In this document: positions 20,745-31,545 of the stretch, piece by piece
How positions within the stretch are numbered: the first letter of the stretch is position 1
Layout: each line of letters begins with the position of its first letter
Origin: Enterobacteriaceae endosymbiont of Donacia sparganii
GTDB taxonomy: Bacteria; Pseudomonadota; Gammaproteobacteria; Enterobacterales; Enterobacteriaceae
Direction of reading: 5' to 3'
DNA: 64,000 nt
NCBI RefSeq assembly: GCF_012569045.1
Contig: NZ_CP046196.1
Span: 358,860-422,859 of the forward strand
Translations under genes and position numbers: made by a program
The notes under the pieces: model-generated
Database searches by the model: none
Told to the model about the DNA's origin: nothing
The model's input: only the letters and a program-made list of their open reading frames with translations

Positions 20745-21722
20745 TTACTTAAATTTTACAATAAATGCAGTAATAATAAGATTAATTAATGTTAATGGTA
20801 AACATATAAACCAACTAAAGTACATTACTTTATCATAACGAGGTCTAGGTAATGACGCTCTTATTAAAAAAAATAATAATATAAATATTATAGTTTTAAT
20901 TAAATACCATATTATAGATGGGAAAAAAGGTCCTAACCAACCACCAAAAAATAAAATTACTATTAAAGAAGATAATATTATTATATTAATATATTCTCCT
21001 ACGAAAAAAAGACCAAATTTCATTCCAGAATATTCAATATGATAACCATCAACAAGTTCTTGTTCTGTTTCTGGTTGATCAAAAGGATGTCGATGACATA
21101 ATGCTATAGAAGCTATAAAAAATGATATAAAACCAAAAAATTGAGGAATTATATTCCAATAATATTGATATTGATGATATACAATATCGAATAAATTAAA
21201 GGATCCTGTTTGACAAATAATTCCCATTAAAGATAAACCTAAAAAAATTTCATAACTTATTATTTGTGAAACTCCTCTAACTGTTCCTAATAAAGCATAT
21301 TTATTATTACTAGCCCATCCTGCAAATAAAATAGAATAAACAGAAAGACTAGCCATCATAAAAAAAAAAAGTATTCCGATATTTAAATTAGATATCATTA
21401 ATTGAGGAGTAATAGGTAATATAGCAAATACAGATAATAATGTATTAAAAGCTATAATAGGAGCAATATTAAATAATAATTTATTATTGGAAAAATTTGG
21501 AGTCCAATCTTCTTTAAAAATAATTTTTATCATATCTGCTAATATTTGTAAACATCCATATAATCCAACCCTATTAGGACCATAACGATTTTGAAATAAA
21601 GCTAATATACGTCTTTCTCCAAAGCTTAAAAAAGCACCACTTATTATTAATATTAATAACATAAATAATATTTTCAATAAAAATATTATTTTTATAGTTT
21701 TCAAAAAAGAAAATAAAATCAT
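20745..21722 (-). CDS. nuoH: NADH-quinone oxidoreductase subunit H
   Basis: 325 aa, the same length as E. coli. Membrane subunit forming the quinone-binding pocket with NuoB and NuoD; about eight helices. [20 protein letters not shown] and [20 protein letters not shown], the two most conserved cytoplasmic loops, are intact. Its ATG overlaps the nuoG stop by 4 nt. Confidence 0.96.
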   Translation of the reverse strand: MILFSFLKTIKIIFLLKILFMLLILIISGAFLSFGERRILALFQNRYGPNRVGLYGCLQILADMIKIIFKEDWTPNFSNNKLLFNIAPIIAFNTLLSVFAILPITPQLMISNLNIGILFFFMMASLSVYSILFAGWASNNKYALLGTVRGVSQIISYEIFLGLSLMGIICQTGSFNLFDIVYHQYQYYWNIIPQFFGFISFFIASIALCHRHPFDQPETEQELVDGYHIEYSGMKFGLFFVGEYINIIILSSLIVILFFGGWLGPFFPSIIWYLIKTIIFILLFFLIRASLPRPRYDKVMYFSWFICLPLTLINLIITAFIVKFK

Positions 21723-24430
21723 TTTAATACCTTTATTTTTTCGATAGTTTTTCCTAAAAAAGATAATGAAATTTCTTTTATTCCTAATGGAATACTAATT
21801 AATCCTGGATGTAAAAATTCTGAAATATATGCTTTTAATATAAAAATATTATTTAAACAATATAATTTAACTAGATTATTAGTTAAGATTCCTAATCTTA
21901 TTGCATCTTTTTTATTAAAAAAAACATAATGATTACAAAAATATTTTTTTATTAAAAAAGATTTTTGTATTAAACTATTACTATTAAATAAAGTATGATG
22001 AATAGTAATTACTAATTTATTAGAAATGATAAATTTATTAATATAATTATTTTTAATATTAATTATATTATCTTTTTTTTTAGAAATTTTAAATCCTGAA
22101 GGACCATATTTATATGATATTCCTATTTCTTTTTGAAATTTATGTAATGATTGAGAAGAATTCCATCCAGGAGACCATAAAAATGGTATATGTGTACAAT
22201 TAATATTTGAATTATAATTTCCTTCCATAGAAAAATTAAAAATAGTATCTTTATCTTGAGGTTGTTGTGGTTCATGTATATTATTATTAGATAATATTGA
22301 CGTTCTTCCACTATATCTAATAGAAGATCTAGCAAATTTTCTATTATATACTTTATAAGTAGAAGCAGGTGCTGCTAAACTAATTCCATCCAATATTGGA
22401 ATATATTTTTCACATTTTTTAATAACTTCATCTAAAGTAATATTTTTATTTAAATTATTTAATTTAGCATATATTTTATATATCCATTTCCAACTAGCTT
22501 TTCTATCATTATTTTTATCATAAAAAGAAGGTTTATAAACTTGAAAAAATCGTTGCGCTCTACATTCATTATTAATTACAGTACCGCTGCTTTCCATAAA
22601 ATTTGATACTGGTAATATTATATTAGCTTTTTTCATAGTTTTAGTTAAAATATGATCTAATACAATTATATTAGGAATTTTTTTTAAAAAACTATTTAAT
22701 TTATTTTTTTCTTCATAAAAATATAAATCATTTTCCATAACAATAATTGTATCTATATCTAGATTATTATTAGATTTATTTTCTATAAATAAATCATTTA
22801 AAGATTTACCTTTAATTAAACCAATTCCCATACTATTTACTTCATGTAGTACATAAAATAATCCTACATTTTTTCTTTTTTTATTTAATGCTTTAACAAT
22901 AGAATAAGATGCAGAAATTAATTCTAAAGAACCGGATCCAGTACCAGAAATAATTAAAGGTTTTTTAGCATTTAATAATATTTTTTTTATTTTAAAAATT
23001 TGATTTTTTAATTTTTTATCATTTAAAATAATATTATTATTTTCAATATAATCTGCTAATATAAAACCAAATTGAGCTTGTTTTATAGTAGGTGCATAAT
23101 AGTTCCATAAAGAAATATCGTCTAATAATGTTTTATCATTACTTGTTATAAACAATGGATTAATAAATTTATTTTTAAAATTTAAAATTGCATCAGCATT
23201 CCAATAAGGAATATTTTTATGATTAATATTATTTTTTATAGCTTGTCTAACTGCTAAAGCAACTCGGGGATTAGTATTACTTAAATCTTCTCCTAATATT
23301 AAAATAGCATCATAATTTTCTATTTCAGATAATGTAGGAAAATAAATATTAGTATTTTGTAATAATACTTTTATTATATAATTAATTTGTTTTTTTTCGT
23401 TTTCTAAAATACCTAAAAAAAAATTTTCTTTTCCAACTAATTCTTTAAGAAGAAAATTACTTTCTATACTTGCTCTAGAAGAGCCAATACCAATAAATTT
23501 TTTCGATTTTAATATTAAATTAGTAATTTTTTTAATAATTTTATTATCATTTAAAATTAATTTTTTATTATTTTTATAATATATTATTTTTATAGGATTA
23601 TCTTTTAAGTAAGTATATCCATAACCAAAATAACCTTTATCACAAAGAAAATAATGATTTATTTCTTCATGAAATCTATTTTGTATACTAGATAATTTCC
23701 CATAACGTTCTCCAACAAAAATATTACATCCTAATGAACAATGTTGACAAATACTAGGTGCATATTGTAAATCCCATTTTCTTGAATAATTTATATTATA
23801 AGTTTTATCAGTAAAAACTCCTGTAGGACATATTTCAATTAAATTTCCAGAAAATGGATTTTCTAATATTCCGTCTAAATATCTACCAAAATAAATATTA
23901 TCTTTTGAACCAAAAACATTAAAATCTTTTCCATCTGAATAATTTTTATAAAATCTTACACAACGATAACATGTAATACAACGATTCATTGTATGAGATA
24001 TAAATGGTCCTAAATATTGATTTTTATATTTTCTTTTAGTAAAAGAATATCGACGAATATTATGACCTGTCATAACAGTCATATCTTGTAAATGACAATT
24101 ACCACCTTCATCACAAATAGGACAATCATGGGGATGATTTAACATCAGTAATTCAAGTATTTTTTTACGAAAATTAATTGAATTTTTATTATTAATTGAA
24201 ATATATGATTTTTTAATAGGTGTGGATATACAAGACATAATTATATGTCCATTTTTTTTTGTAGAACTATCATATTGTGTAATAGCACATTGGCGACATG
24301 AACCTATACTACCTAAAATTGGATGCCAACAAAAATATGGTATATTAAAACCTAAAGATAAACATATTTTTAATAAATTATCTTTTTCATTAACTTTATA
24401 TAATTGACCTTCTATGTTGATATTAATCAT
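21719..24430 (-). CDS. nuoG: NADH-quinone oxidoreductase subunit G
   Basis: 903 aa (E. coli 908). Largest hydrophilic subunit. The N-terminal ferredoxin domain has the [2Fe-2S] cysteines (C34 region, GSCRQC and MSC), then the His/Cys motif [14 protein letters not shown] and the CITCYRC ... CPTG motif. CQHCSLGC plus a later Cys would hold the extra N7 cluster typical of E. coli-type NuoG. The molybdopterin-like C-terminal domain is full length but diverged. Separated from nuoF by 96 nt. Confidence 0.95.
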   Translation of the reverse strand: MININIEGQLYKVNEKDNLLKICLSLGFNIPYFCWHPILGSIGSCRQCAITQYDSSTKKNGHIIMSCISTPIKKSYISINNKNSINFRKKILELLMLNHPHDCPICDEGGNCHLQDMTVMTGHNIRRYSFTKRKYKNQYLGPFISHTMNRCITCYRCVRFYKNYSDGKDFNVFGSKDNIYFGRYLDGILENPFSGNLIEICPTGVFTDKTYNINYSRKWDLQYAPSICQHCSLGCNIFVGERYGKLSSIQNRFHEEINHYFLCDKGYFGYGYTYLKDNPIKIIYYKNNKKLILNDNKIIKKITNLILKSKKFIGIGSSRASIESNFLLKELVGKENFFLGILENEKKQINYIIKVLLQNTNIYFPTLSEIENYDAILILGEDLSNTNPRVALAVRQAIKNNINHKNIPYWNADAILNFKNKFINPLFITSNDKTLLDDISLWNYYAPTIKQAQFGFILADYIENNNIILNDKKLKNQIFKIKKILLNAKKPLIISGTGSGSLELISASYSIVKALNKKRKNVGLFYVLHEVNSMGIGLIKGKSLNDLFIENKSNNNLDIDTIIVMENDLYFYEEKNKLNSFLKKIPNIIVLDHILTKTMKKANIILPVSNFMESSGTVINNECRAQRFFQVYKPSFYDKNNDRKASWKWIYKIYAKLNNLNKNITLDEVIKKCEKYIPILDGISLAAPASTYKVYNRKFARSSIRYSGRTSILSNNNIHEPQQPQDKDTIFNFSMEGNYNSNINCTHIPFLWSPGWNSSQSLHKFQKEIGISYKYGPSGFKISKKKDNIINIKNNYINKFIISNKLVITIHHTLFNSNSLIQKSFLIKKYFCNHYVFFNKKDAIRLGILTNNLVKLYCLNNIFILKAYISEFLHPGLISIPLGIKEISLSFLGKTIEKIKVLK

Positions 24431-24526
24431 AATATAAATTCCATAATATTTTTATTGAAGTAAATAAATATATTATCTCTCTTAAATAATATTTATAAAT
24501 TTATTTATTTTTTATATAAAAAATAT

Positions 24527-25807
24527 TTAATTAGCTATTCCATATTTAAATTCATTTAAAAAATATTTTAATGCACTATTTAATGGTTCCATAGCACCTG
24601 ATGCATGTCCACAAAAAGGACCTCCATTTATTAATTGATTACTTATATCTTTAAGAAGATAAATATCTTTTTTTGATCCTTTTTTTTTTTCTAAATTATT
24701 TAATATTTTAACAATCCAAGGTAATCCTTCTCTACAAGGAGTACAAAAACCACAAGATTCTCTAGCAAAAAAAATTTCTAAATTTTTTACTAAAGATACT
24801 ATACTAATACTAGTATCTATAGCTAGAGATATTCCTGTTCCTAGTCTACTACCTGCTTGGCTAATATTTATAAAATCCATAGGTAAATCTAAATGATTTT
24901 TTGTTAAAAAACCCGTTCCTGCACCACCTGGTTGCCACGCTTTAAATATAAATCCTTTTTTCATTCCTCCTGCATATTTTTCTAATATTAAACGAGCTGG
25001 TGTTCCAAAAGGTAATTCCCATAATCCAGGTATTTTTACGTTACCTGAAAAACCTAACATTTTTGTACCAGTATCATATATACTATTAGATATATTTTTA
25101 TACCAAATAGGACCATATTTTATTATCCCAGGTATATTAAATATAGTTTCAACATTATTAATACATGTTGGTTTACCCCATAATCCTATTAAAGCAGGGT
25201 ATGGAGGTTTTAAACGTGGATTAGCTCTTTTTCCTTCTAAAGAATTAATTAAAGCCGTTTCTTCTCCACATATATATCTTCCTGCTCCAGTATGGAGATA
25301 TAAATCAAAATTAAAATTACTATTTAATATATTTTTACCTAAAAATTTAAAATTATAAGCTTCTTTTATTGCTATATTTAAAATTTTTGCACAATTTGTA
25401 TATTCACCTCTTAAAAAGATATAGCCTTTATTAGCTTGAATAGCAAAAGCACTTATAATAATTCCTTCTATTAATTGATGAGGTATATGTTCTATTAAAA
25501 AACGGTCTTTATATGTTCCTGGTTCCATTTCATCAGCATTACATATAAAATAACGAATTTCATTATTATTAGTTTTCTGAGGGATTAAACTCCATTTTAA
25601 TCCAGTATAAAAACCTCCTCCTCCTCTTCCTTTTAATTTTGATTTTTTAACAATATTAATTATATCTTCAGGAGTATTTTTTAATAAACTATCTTTTAAA
25701 CTTTGATAACCGTCTTTTTTTATATATTTTTTTAAAAATATGGTTTTATTTTTGCAGATACGCCATGTTAGAGGATGTGTTTCTGGATTGGGATTTATTA
25801 TTTTCAT
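24527..25807 (-). CDS. nuoF: NADH-quinone oxidoreductase subunit F
   Basis: 426 aa (E. coli 445). Binds NADH and FMN and cluster N3. The FMN/NADH motifs GRGGGGFYTGLKW and YICNADEMEPGTYKDR and the cluster motif ESCGFCTPCREG are present. The C-terminus is about 20 residues shorter than in E. coli. The start is clear (PETHPLTWR follows at once, as in E. coli), which means the first 62 nt overlap the end of nuoE in another frame. Confidence 0.96.
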   Translation of the reverse strand: MKIINPNPETHPLTWRICKNKTIFLKKYIKKDGYQSLKDSLLKNTPEDIINIVKKSKLKGRGGGGFYTGLKWSLIPQKTNNNEIRYFICNADEMEPGTYKDRFLIEHIPHQLIEGIIISAFAIQANKGYIFLRGEYTNCAKILNIAIKEAYNFKFLGKNILNSNFNFDLYLHTGAGRYICGEETALINSLEGKRANPRLKPPYPALIGLWGKPTCINNVETIFNIPGIIKYGPIWYKNISNSIYDTGTKMLGFSGNVKIPGLWELPFGTPARLILEKYAGGMKKGFIFKAWQPGGAGTGFLTKNHLDLPMDFINISQAGSRLGTGISLAIDTSISIVSLVKNLEIFFARESCGFCTPCREGLPWIVKILNNLEKKKGSKKDIYLLKDISNQLINGGPFCGHASGAMEPLNSALKYFLNEFKYGIAN

Positions 25808-26297
25808 TAATATAATTATCCAATATTTGATCTATATAATTAATAGATAATGAAGTATAAATTTTTTCATTAATCATTATAACAGGACTATTTTCACAAT
25901 GACCTAAACAGCATATAGGTATTAAAGTAAATAATTTATCAATAGTTGTTTGTCCTGGTTGTATTTTTAATTTTTTTTGAATATGTTTTAAAATTTTTTC
26001 ATATTTTGTTATATAACAAACAATACTATCACAATATTTAATAACATATTTTCCAACTGGTGATCTAAAAATTTGACTATAAAAAGTTGCTATACTATCA
26101 ATTTCAGCAGGATTTATATTTAAAATATCAGAAATAATTCTAATTATATCATTAGATATCCATCCATGTTTTTTTTGTAAAAATATTAATATTTCAATAA
26201 TAGCCGCATTATTAGATTCATAATGATTTTTAATTTTATTAATTATTTTTAATTCTTTTTTATTTAAAAAAATATTTATGTTATTTTTCTTTTTCAT
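25746..26297 (-). CDS. nuoE: NADH-quinone oxidoreductase subunit E, with extended C-terminus
   Basis: 183 aa (E. coli 166). Thioredoxin-like subunit with the [2Fe-2S] cluster N1a. The four ligand cysteines are in YCDSIVC and CCLGHC. Similarity ends near residue 164 (ILDNYI). The frame then runs about 18 further codons through the nuoF start, in a different frame, so the ancestral stop near the nuoE/nuoF junction has been lost. Follows nuoCD by 11 nt. Confidence 0.94.
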   Translation of the reverse strand: MKKKNNINIFLNKKELKIINKIKNHYESNNAAIIEILIFLQKKHGWISNDIIRIISDILNINPAEIDSIATFYSQIFRSPVGKYVIKYCDSIVCYITKYEKILKHIQKKLKIQPGQTTIDKLFTLIPICCLGHCENSPVIMINEKIYTSLSINYIDQILDNYINENNKSQSRNTSSNMAYLQK

Positions 26298-26308
26298 AAA
26301 ATTATATT

Positions 26309-28132
26309 TTAACGATCTACATCAGACATAACAAAATCAATACTTCCTAAGTATGTAATTAAATCTGATATTAAACTACCACATATTACAGATGGTATTT
26401 GTTGTAAATGAGGAAAACTAGGGGTTCTAATTCTAGTTCGATAACTTATTGAACTTCCATCACTAATTAAATAATAACTATTAATCCCTTTAGTAGCTTC
26501 AATCATCTGAAATGATTCATCAGCAGGTATTAATGGCCCCCAAGATACTTGAATAAAATGATGTATTAAAGTTTCTATATCATTTAACATCCTCTTTCTG
26601 GGAGGAGGTGTTGTTAAAGGATGGTCAACTTTATATTGTCCTTCAGGCATATAATTTAAACATTGCTGTATAATATGTAAACTTTGCCAAATTTCTTCTA
26701 ATTTTAATAAAATTCTTGAATAACAATCACTAATCCTATTTCCTATAGGAATATCAAAATCAAAATTTTCATATCCAGAATAAGGACGCCATTTTCTAAC
26801 ATCAAAATTTAAACCAGTAGCTCTTAATCCAGTTCCAGTAATACCCCAAGATATTGCTTCTTGTTGATTATATATTGCTATATTTTTAGATCTAGATATT
26901 AAAATACTATTTTGTAGTGCTCCTTTTTTATATATATTCAATCTTTTAGGTAACCAATTTAATAATTTTTTTACTAAAAGATTCCATCCATTAGGTAAAT
27001 CTTGTGCTAATCCTCCTATTCTAAACCAAGCAGGATGCATTCTAGCTCCTGTAATAGCTTCAATTATATCATATATTTTTTGTCTATCTGTAAAAACTAA
27101 AAATATAGGAGTCATTGCTCCTACATCTTGTATGAAAGTAGATAAACATAATAAATGACTATTTATACGAAATAATTCAGATAACATTATTCTAATAACT
27201 TTAATTCTATCTGTAACAATAATATTAGCTAATTTTTCTATTGCAAGAATATAAGGCATTTCATTTACACAACCACCTAAATACTCAATTCTATCGGTAT
27301 ATGGAATATAAGTATGCCATGTTTGTCTTTCAGCTATTTTTTCTGCTCCCCTATGATGATAACCTATTTCTGGTATACATTGAATAATTTTTTCTCCAGA
27401 TAATTTTAATATTATTCTAAATGCACCATGTACAGAAGGATGATTAGGACCTAAATTAAGGTACATATAGTCATTTAATTTATTTTTTGTTGATAAATTA
27501 TAATTTTTAGGATTAAATTTAGTTGATTCAATATCTGTTTTATATTTTTTTTTTGTTAAAAAATAAGGAGGAGATTCAGTAGCTCTGGAAGGAAAATCCT
27601 TACGTAATGGATAACCATAATTCCAATTTTGAGGTAATAATATATGTGATAAACAAGGATGATTAATAAAATTAATTCCAAACATTTCCCATATTTCTCT
27701 TTCATACCAATTAGCATTTTTAAAAATATTAGTAATAGTATTTACATTTAAAAATTTTTCTTTTAAAGGAATTTTTATAATTATATCTGAATTTCTATTA
27801 ATAGATATTAAATAATAAAACAATGAAAAATCCATTTTTTTCATTAAAAAAAATTTATTATAATGTAATCTTTCATCTACTCCATGCATATCGTATAACA
27901 TATTATATGGATTTTTAATTTGAGAAAAAAATTTTATAAATTTAATTAAATCTTTTGCTCTAATCCAAATAGTAAGAGGAATTTTATTATTAATATTATT
28001 TTGTATAATAAAATCTTTAAAATTAAAAGTATTATTTAATTCATCTAATATAGGTTCTATATTTGTTTTAAAAAAAGATTTATTATGTATATCTCCTATT
28101 TTTTCAACTACATTATCAAAAAATTTATTCAT
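26309..28132 (-). CDS. nuoC: NADH-quinone oxidoreductase fused subunits C/D
   Basis: 607 aa (E. coli NuoCD about 600). One chain with the NuoC domain (about 1-190, including [14 protein letters not shown]) and the NuoD domain (from about 215, [13 protein letters not shown]), which forms the quinone site with NuoB. The fusion is characteristic of Enterobacterales and their relatives. The C-terminus [12 protein letters not shown] is nearly identical to E. coli. 33 nt after nuoB. Confidence 0.96.
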   Translation of the reverse strand: MNKFFDNVVEKIGDIHNKSFFKTNIEPILDELNNTFNFKDFIIQNNINNKIPLTIWIRAKDLIKFIKFFSQIKNPYNMLYDMHGVDERLHYNKFFLMKKMDFSLFYYLISINRNSDIIIKIPLKEKFLNVNTITNIFKNANWYEREIWEMFGINFINHPCLSHILLPQNWNYGYPLRKDFPSRATESPPYFLTKKKYKTDIESTKFNPKNYNLSTKNKLNDYMYLNLGPNHPSVHGAFRIILKLSGEKIIQCIPEIGYHHRGAEKIAERQTWHTYIPYTDRIEYLGGCVNEMPYILAIEKLANIIVTDRIKVIRIMLSELFRINSHLLCLSTFIQDVGAMTPIFLVFTDRQKIYDIIEAITGARMHPAWFRIGGLAQDLPNGWNLLVKKLLNWLPKRLNIYKKGALQNSILISRSKNIAIYNQQEAISWGITGTGLRATGLNFDVRKWRPYSGYENFDFDIPIGNRISDCYSRILLKLEEIWQSLHIIQQCLNYMPEGQYKVDHPLTTPPPRKRMLNDIETLIHHFIQVSWGPLIPADESFQMIEATKGINSYYLISDGSSISYRTRIRTPSFPHLQQIPSVICGSLISDLITYLGSIDFVMSDVDR

Positions 28133-28165
28133 AAATAATAACCTTACTATAAGTAGTATTTTATA

Positions 28166-28828
28166 TTATATATTTTTTATTGATTTAAATTTAATATTTT
28201 TATTATGAAAAAATTTATTAGATGATTTTAGTTTAGCTTTATAAATACCTTGATCTCCTACAACCCAAGATAAAGGACGTCTTTCATAATTAATAGATTT
28301 TTGTAATAATAATAATGCTTGAATATATGATTCTGGTCTAGGAGGACATCCAGGTATATAAATATCTACAGGTAAAAATTTATCAACTCCTTGTACGACA
28401 GAATATATATCATACATTCCTCCAGAATTAGCACAAGATCCCATAGAAATTACCCATTTTGGTTCTAACATTTGATCATATAATCTCTGTATAATAGGTG
28501 CCATTTTTAAAAAACATGTTCCTGCTATTACCATGAAATCAGCTTGTCTTGGAGAAGCTCTTAATACTTCTGAACCAAAACGAGAAATATCATTAATAGA
28601 TGTAAATGATGTAGTCATTTCAACATAACAACAAGATAATCCAAAATTATAAGGCCATAAAGAATTTTTTCTTCCCCAATTAATAATTTGATGTGTTATT
28701 TTTTTTAAATTACCTAAAAAAATATTTTTACTAATTTGATCATTTAATGGATCTGTATTAATATTTTTTCTATCTTCTAAAGGATAGGTTTTTTTATTAT
28801 TTTTAATTTTATTTAGAATATATTTCAT
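28166..28828 (-). CDS. nuoB: NADH-quinone oxidoreductase subunit B
   Basis: 220 aa, same as E. coli. Carries cluster N2, the last electron carrier before quinone. The adjacent cysteine pair is in GLSCCYVEM, the third ligand in [12 protein letters not shown] and the fourth in PGCPPRPE. The N- and C-terminal tails are lysine- and asparagine-rich. 31 nt after nuoA. Confidence 0.96.
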   Translation of the reverse strand: MKYILNKIKNNKKTYPLEDRKNINTDPLNDQISKNIFLGNLKKITHQIINWGRKNSLWPYNFGLSCCYVEMTTSFTSINDISRFGSEVLRASPRQADFMVIAGTCFLKMAPIIQRLYDQMLEPKWVISMGSCANSGGMYDIYSVVQGVDKFLPVDIYIPGCPPRPESYIQALLLLQKSINYERRPLSWVVGDQGIYKAKLKSSNKFFHNKNIKFKSIKNI

Positions 28829-28859
28829 TTTTTATTATTTATTTTATATTTTAATGTAA

Positions 28860-29243
28860 TCATATATTTTTATATTTCCAATTTAGAGCTTTCATTTTAA
28901 ATAAATAAAATAAAGTAATTAAAATAGTAAAAATAAATAGAATTCCTTCTATAAAACCTTCTAATTCTATAATTTTAATAGAAATAGACCATAAATATAA
29001 ATATAAAGATTCAATATCAAAAATTATAAAAAATATTGCTATTAAATAAAAATTAATATGTATTTTTATTTGAGCATTTTCGTAAGAAAAAACTCCAGAT
29101 TCAAATGGTACTTGTTTACCTAAATTATATGATCGTCCTCCTAAAAAAAATGATATTAATATCATTATACAACTAATAATAATAGCAAAAATTTGAAAAA
29201 TTATAAAATATTCATGATTATAAGTTAATTTATTTATTAACAT
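28860..29243 (-). CDS. nuoA: NADH-quinone oxidoreductase subunit A
   Basis: 127 aa (E. coli 147). Three-helix membrane subunit beside the quinone channel. The acidic pair is in IIFDIESLYLYLW and the conserved loop PFESGV is present. Shorter than E. coli at both ends. First gene of nuo, but only 35 nt separate it from the thrC stop on the same strand, so there is little room for a dedicated promoter outside thrC. Confidence 0.93.
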   Translation of the reverse strand: MLINKLTYNHEYFIIFQIFAIIISCIMILISFFLGGRSYNLGKQVPFESGVFSYENAQIKIHINFYLIAIFFIIFDIESLYLYLWSISIKIIELEGFIEGILFIFTILITLFYLFKMKALNWKYKNI

Positions 29244-29278
29244 AATTAATTTTCTTTATTTTAAAAAAAAAATTTAAT

Positions 29279-30583
29279 TTATATTATATAATTTTTTATT
29301 AAAAATTCTTTTAAATTAGAAAAATTATTAGATAATATATGAGATAAATTTTTTTTTTTCATACAATTAATTAAAATACTAGGTAATATTATTTTTTGAT
29401 TTAAAGTATTATAAATATAATCTTGAAATTTAGCTGGATGAGCAGTACCAAGAAATATATTAAACGTATCTTTTTTAAAAATTTGAGATTTTAGTGCACA
29501 AAAACTTACAGCTGAATGAGGTTCTAAAATATATTTATATTTATTATAAACATTTTTTATTGTTTCAGTTGTTTGTATATCTGTAATAGAATTAGATTCT
29601 AATTTTTTTAAATTCCAATTATTTTTGTTAAAAATTTCTATAACTCTAGGCCAATTGTTAGGAATACTAACATCCATTGCATTAGATAATGTTGATATAG
29701 TTTTTTTAGGTTTCCAATATCCTTTTTTTAAATATCTAGGTATTGTATCATTAATATTAGTTGCTGCAATAAATTTATATATAGGTAGTCCTATTGTTTT
29801 AGCTATTAATCCAGCAGTTAAATTACCAAAATTTCCACTAGGAACTGAAATAATTATTTTTTTTTTTCTTTGATTTAAAGGAATTTGAGCATAAGCTTCA
29901 AAATAATAACATATTTGTGCTATTAATCTACTAATATTAATTGAATTAGCAGAATTTAAACATAATTCTTTTTTAAGTTCTTTATCATTTAAAACTTGTT
30001 TTATAAGTTTTTGACAATCATCAAAATTACCTTTAATAGCAATTGTTTTAATATTATCTCCTAATGTACAAAATAATTTTTCTTGTAAAATAGAAATTTT
30101 TTTATAAGGATATAATATTATTACTTCAATATTTTTCATATTATAAAAAGCATGAGCAACAGCAGCTCCTGTATCACCAGAAGTTGCAGTTAAAATAATA
30201 ATTTTACTTTTTTTGTTAAAAAAATTTAGCATTTGTGCCATAAAACGAACACCAAAATCTTTAAATGCTAAAGTAGGGCCATAAAATAATTCTAAACAAG
30301 CAATATTTTTATCAATTAATTTTAATAATAATGGAAAATTAAATGCTTTTTGTATCTTTGTTTTTAAAGTTTCTAATAAAATTTCTTTTTCATTTAAAAA
30401 TAATGATATTATATAACTACTTCTATCTATAAAATTTAGATCTAATAGATCTTGAATTATTTTATTATTTAATTTAGGTAAATTCATAGGAAAAAATAAG
30501 CCTTGATTTTTTCCTAAACCTATTTTTAATACTTGACTAAAATTTTTATTTTCTTTATGAAAATTAAGATTATAAAATTTCAT
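29279..30583 (-). CDS. thrC: Threonine synthase
   Basis: 434 aa (E. coli 428). PLP enzyme converting O-phosphohomoserine to threonine, the last step of the pathway. The PLP lysine lies in TLAFKDFGVRFM, preceded by ELFYGP, and the phosphate-binding glycine-rich loop is in SVPSGNFGN. Its ATG overlaps the thrB stop (ATGA). Unusually, the gene is followed at once by the nuo operon. Confidence 0.95.
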   Translation of the reverse strand: MKFYNLNFHKENKNFSQVLKIGLGKNQGLFFPMNLPKLNNKIIQDLLDLNFIDRSSYIISLFLNEKEILLETLKTKIQKAFNFPLLLKLIDKNIACLELFYGPTLAFKDFGVRFMAQMLNFFNKKSKIIILTATSGDTGAAVAHAFYNMKNIEVIILYPYKKISILQEKLFCTLGDNIKTIAIKGNFDDCQKLIKQVLNDKELKKELCLNSANSINISRLIAQICYYFEAYAQIPLNQRKKKIIISVPSGNFGNLTAGLIAKTIGLPIYKFIAATNINDTIPRYLKKGYWKPKKTISTLSNAMDVSIPNNWPRVIEIFNKNNWNLKKLESNSITDIQTTETIKNVYNKYKYILEPHSAVSFCALKSQIFKKDTFNIFLGTAHPAKFQDYIYNTLNQKIILPSILINCMKKKNLSHILSNNFSNLKEFLIKNYII

Positions 30584-31521
30584 TTTTTCTCCATAATTTG
30601 AGTACCTATATTATTAATTTTACATATATAAACAAAACCTGTATTATTTTTTAAATAATTTTTTTTTAACCAATTAACCATTGTATATGCAGTATTTAAA
30701 TTATTAAAAATACTAAATATAGTAGGTCCTGATCCTGATATACCATAACTTAAAGCACCTAATTTTTTTGATGTATAAGAAATTTGTTCAAAATTAGGTA
30801 TAAATGATTTTCTATATGGTTCGGCGATAAAATCTTTCATTAATTTTGATGCTAATAACTCTTGTTTAGTATGACTAGCATGAATAAATCCAGCTAAATA
30901 TTGACTTTGTTTAATAAAAATCTTTTTTTTATATAATTTTGGTAAAATTTTTCTAGAACAAAAAGTAGATAATTTAATTCCAGGATATGCAATAACCCAA
31001 AACCAATTTTTAAAAACTGGTATATTTTGAATAATTAAATTATTTTTATTTATAATTAATATTAGTTTCATTCCACCTAATAAACAAGGTACTATATTAT
31101 CAAAATGTATATTTCCAGATAAAAATCCTTCTAATTCTCCCATTAATTTTAATAAATCAGTATTATTTAATGGATTATTACAAAATAAATTTATTCCTTT
31201 TAAACAAGCAACTATAGAACATGCACTAGAACCTAGTCCTGATGCAACAGGAACATTTTTTTCTAAAATAATTTTTAAAGGAATTATTTTCTTAATTTTG
31301 TTACAAAATTTTTTCCAACAATGAAAAATAATATTTTCATTATTATTTTTAGGTAAATCATTTAAAAATTGACCTTTATTAATTAAAATAAATTTATTAG
31401 ATGAAGAAATTGTTATTAAATCTCCTAAAATTCCTCCATCAATTCTAGATAATGCTATTCCTAATGTATCAAAACCTACATTAATATTACCAATAGAAGC
31501 AGGAGAATAAATTTTAATCAT
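30580..31521 (-). CDS. thrB: Homoserine kinase
   Basis: 313 aa (E. coli 310). GHMP-family kinase phosphorylating homoserine. The ATP-binding motif PVASGLGSSACS is intact near residue 91 and the C-terminal family motif GISGSGPTIFS is present. Begins MIKIYSPASIGNINVGFDTLG, as in E. coli. 24 nt after thrA. Confidence 0.95.
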   Translation of the reverse strand: MIKIYSPASIGNINVGFDTLGIALSRIDGGILGDLITISSSNKFILINKGQFLNDLPKNNNENIIFHCWKKFCNKIKKIIPLKIILEKNVPVASGLGSSACSIVACLKGINLFCNNPLNNTDLLKLMGELEGFLSGNIHFDNIVPCLLGGMKLILIINKNNLIIQNIPVFKNWFWVIAYPGIKLSTFCSRKILPKLYKKKIFIKQSQYLAGFIHASHTKQELLASKLMKDFIAEPYRKSFIPNFEQISYTSKKLGALSYGISGSGPTIFSIFNNLNTAYTMVNWLKKNYLKNNTGFVYICKINNIGTQIMEKK

Positions 31522-31545
31522 AAATAATAATTCCTTATTTTTTAA

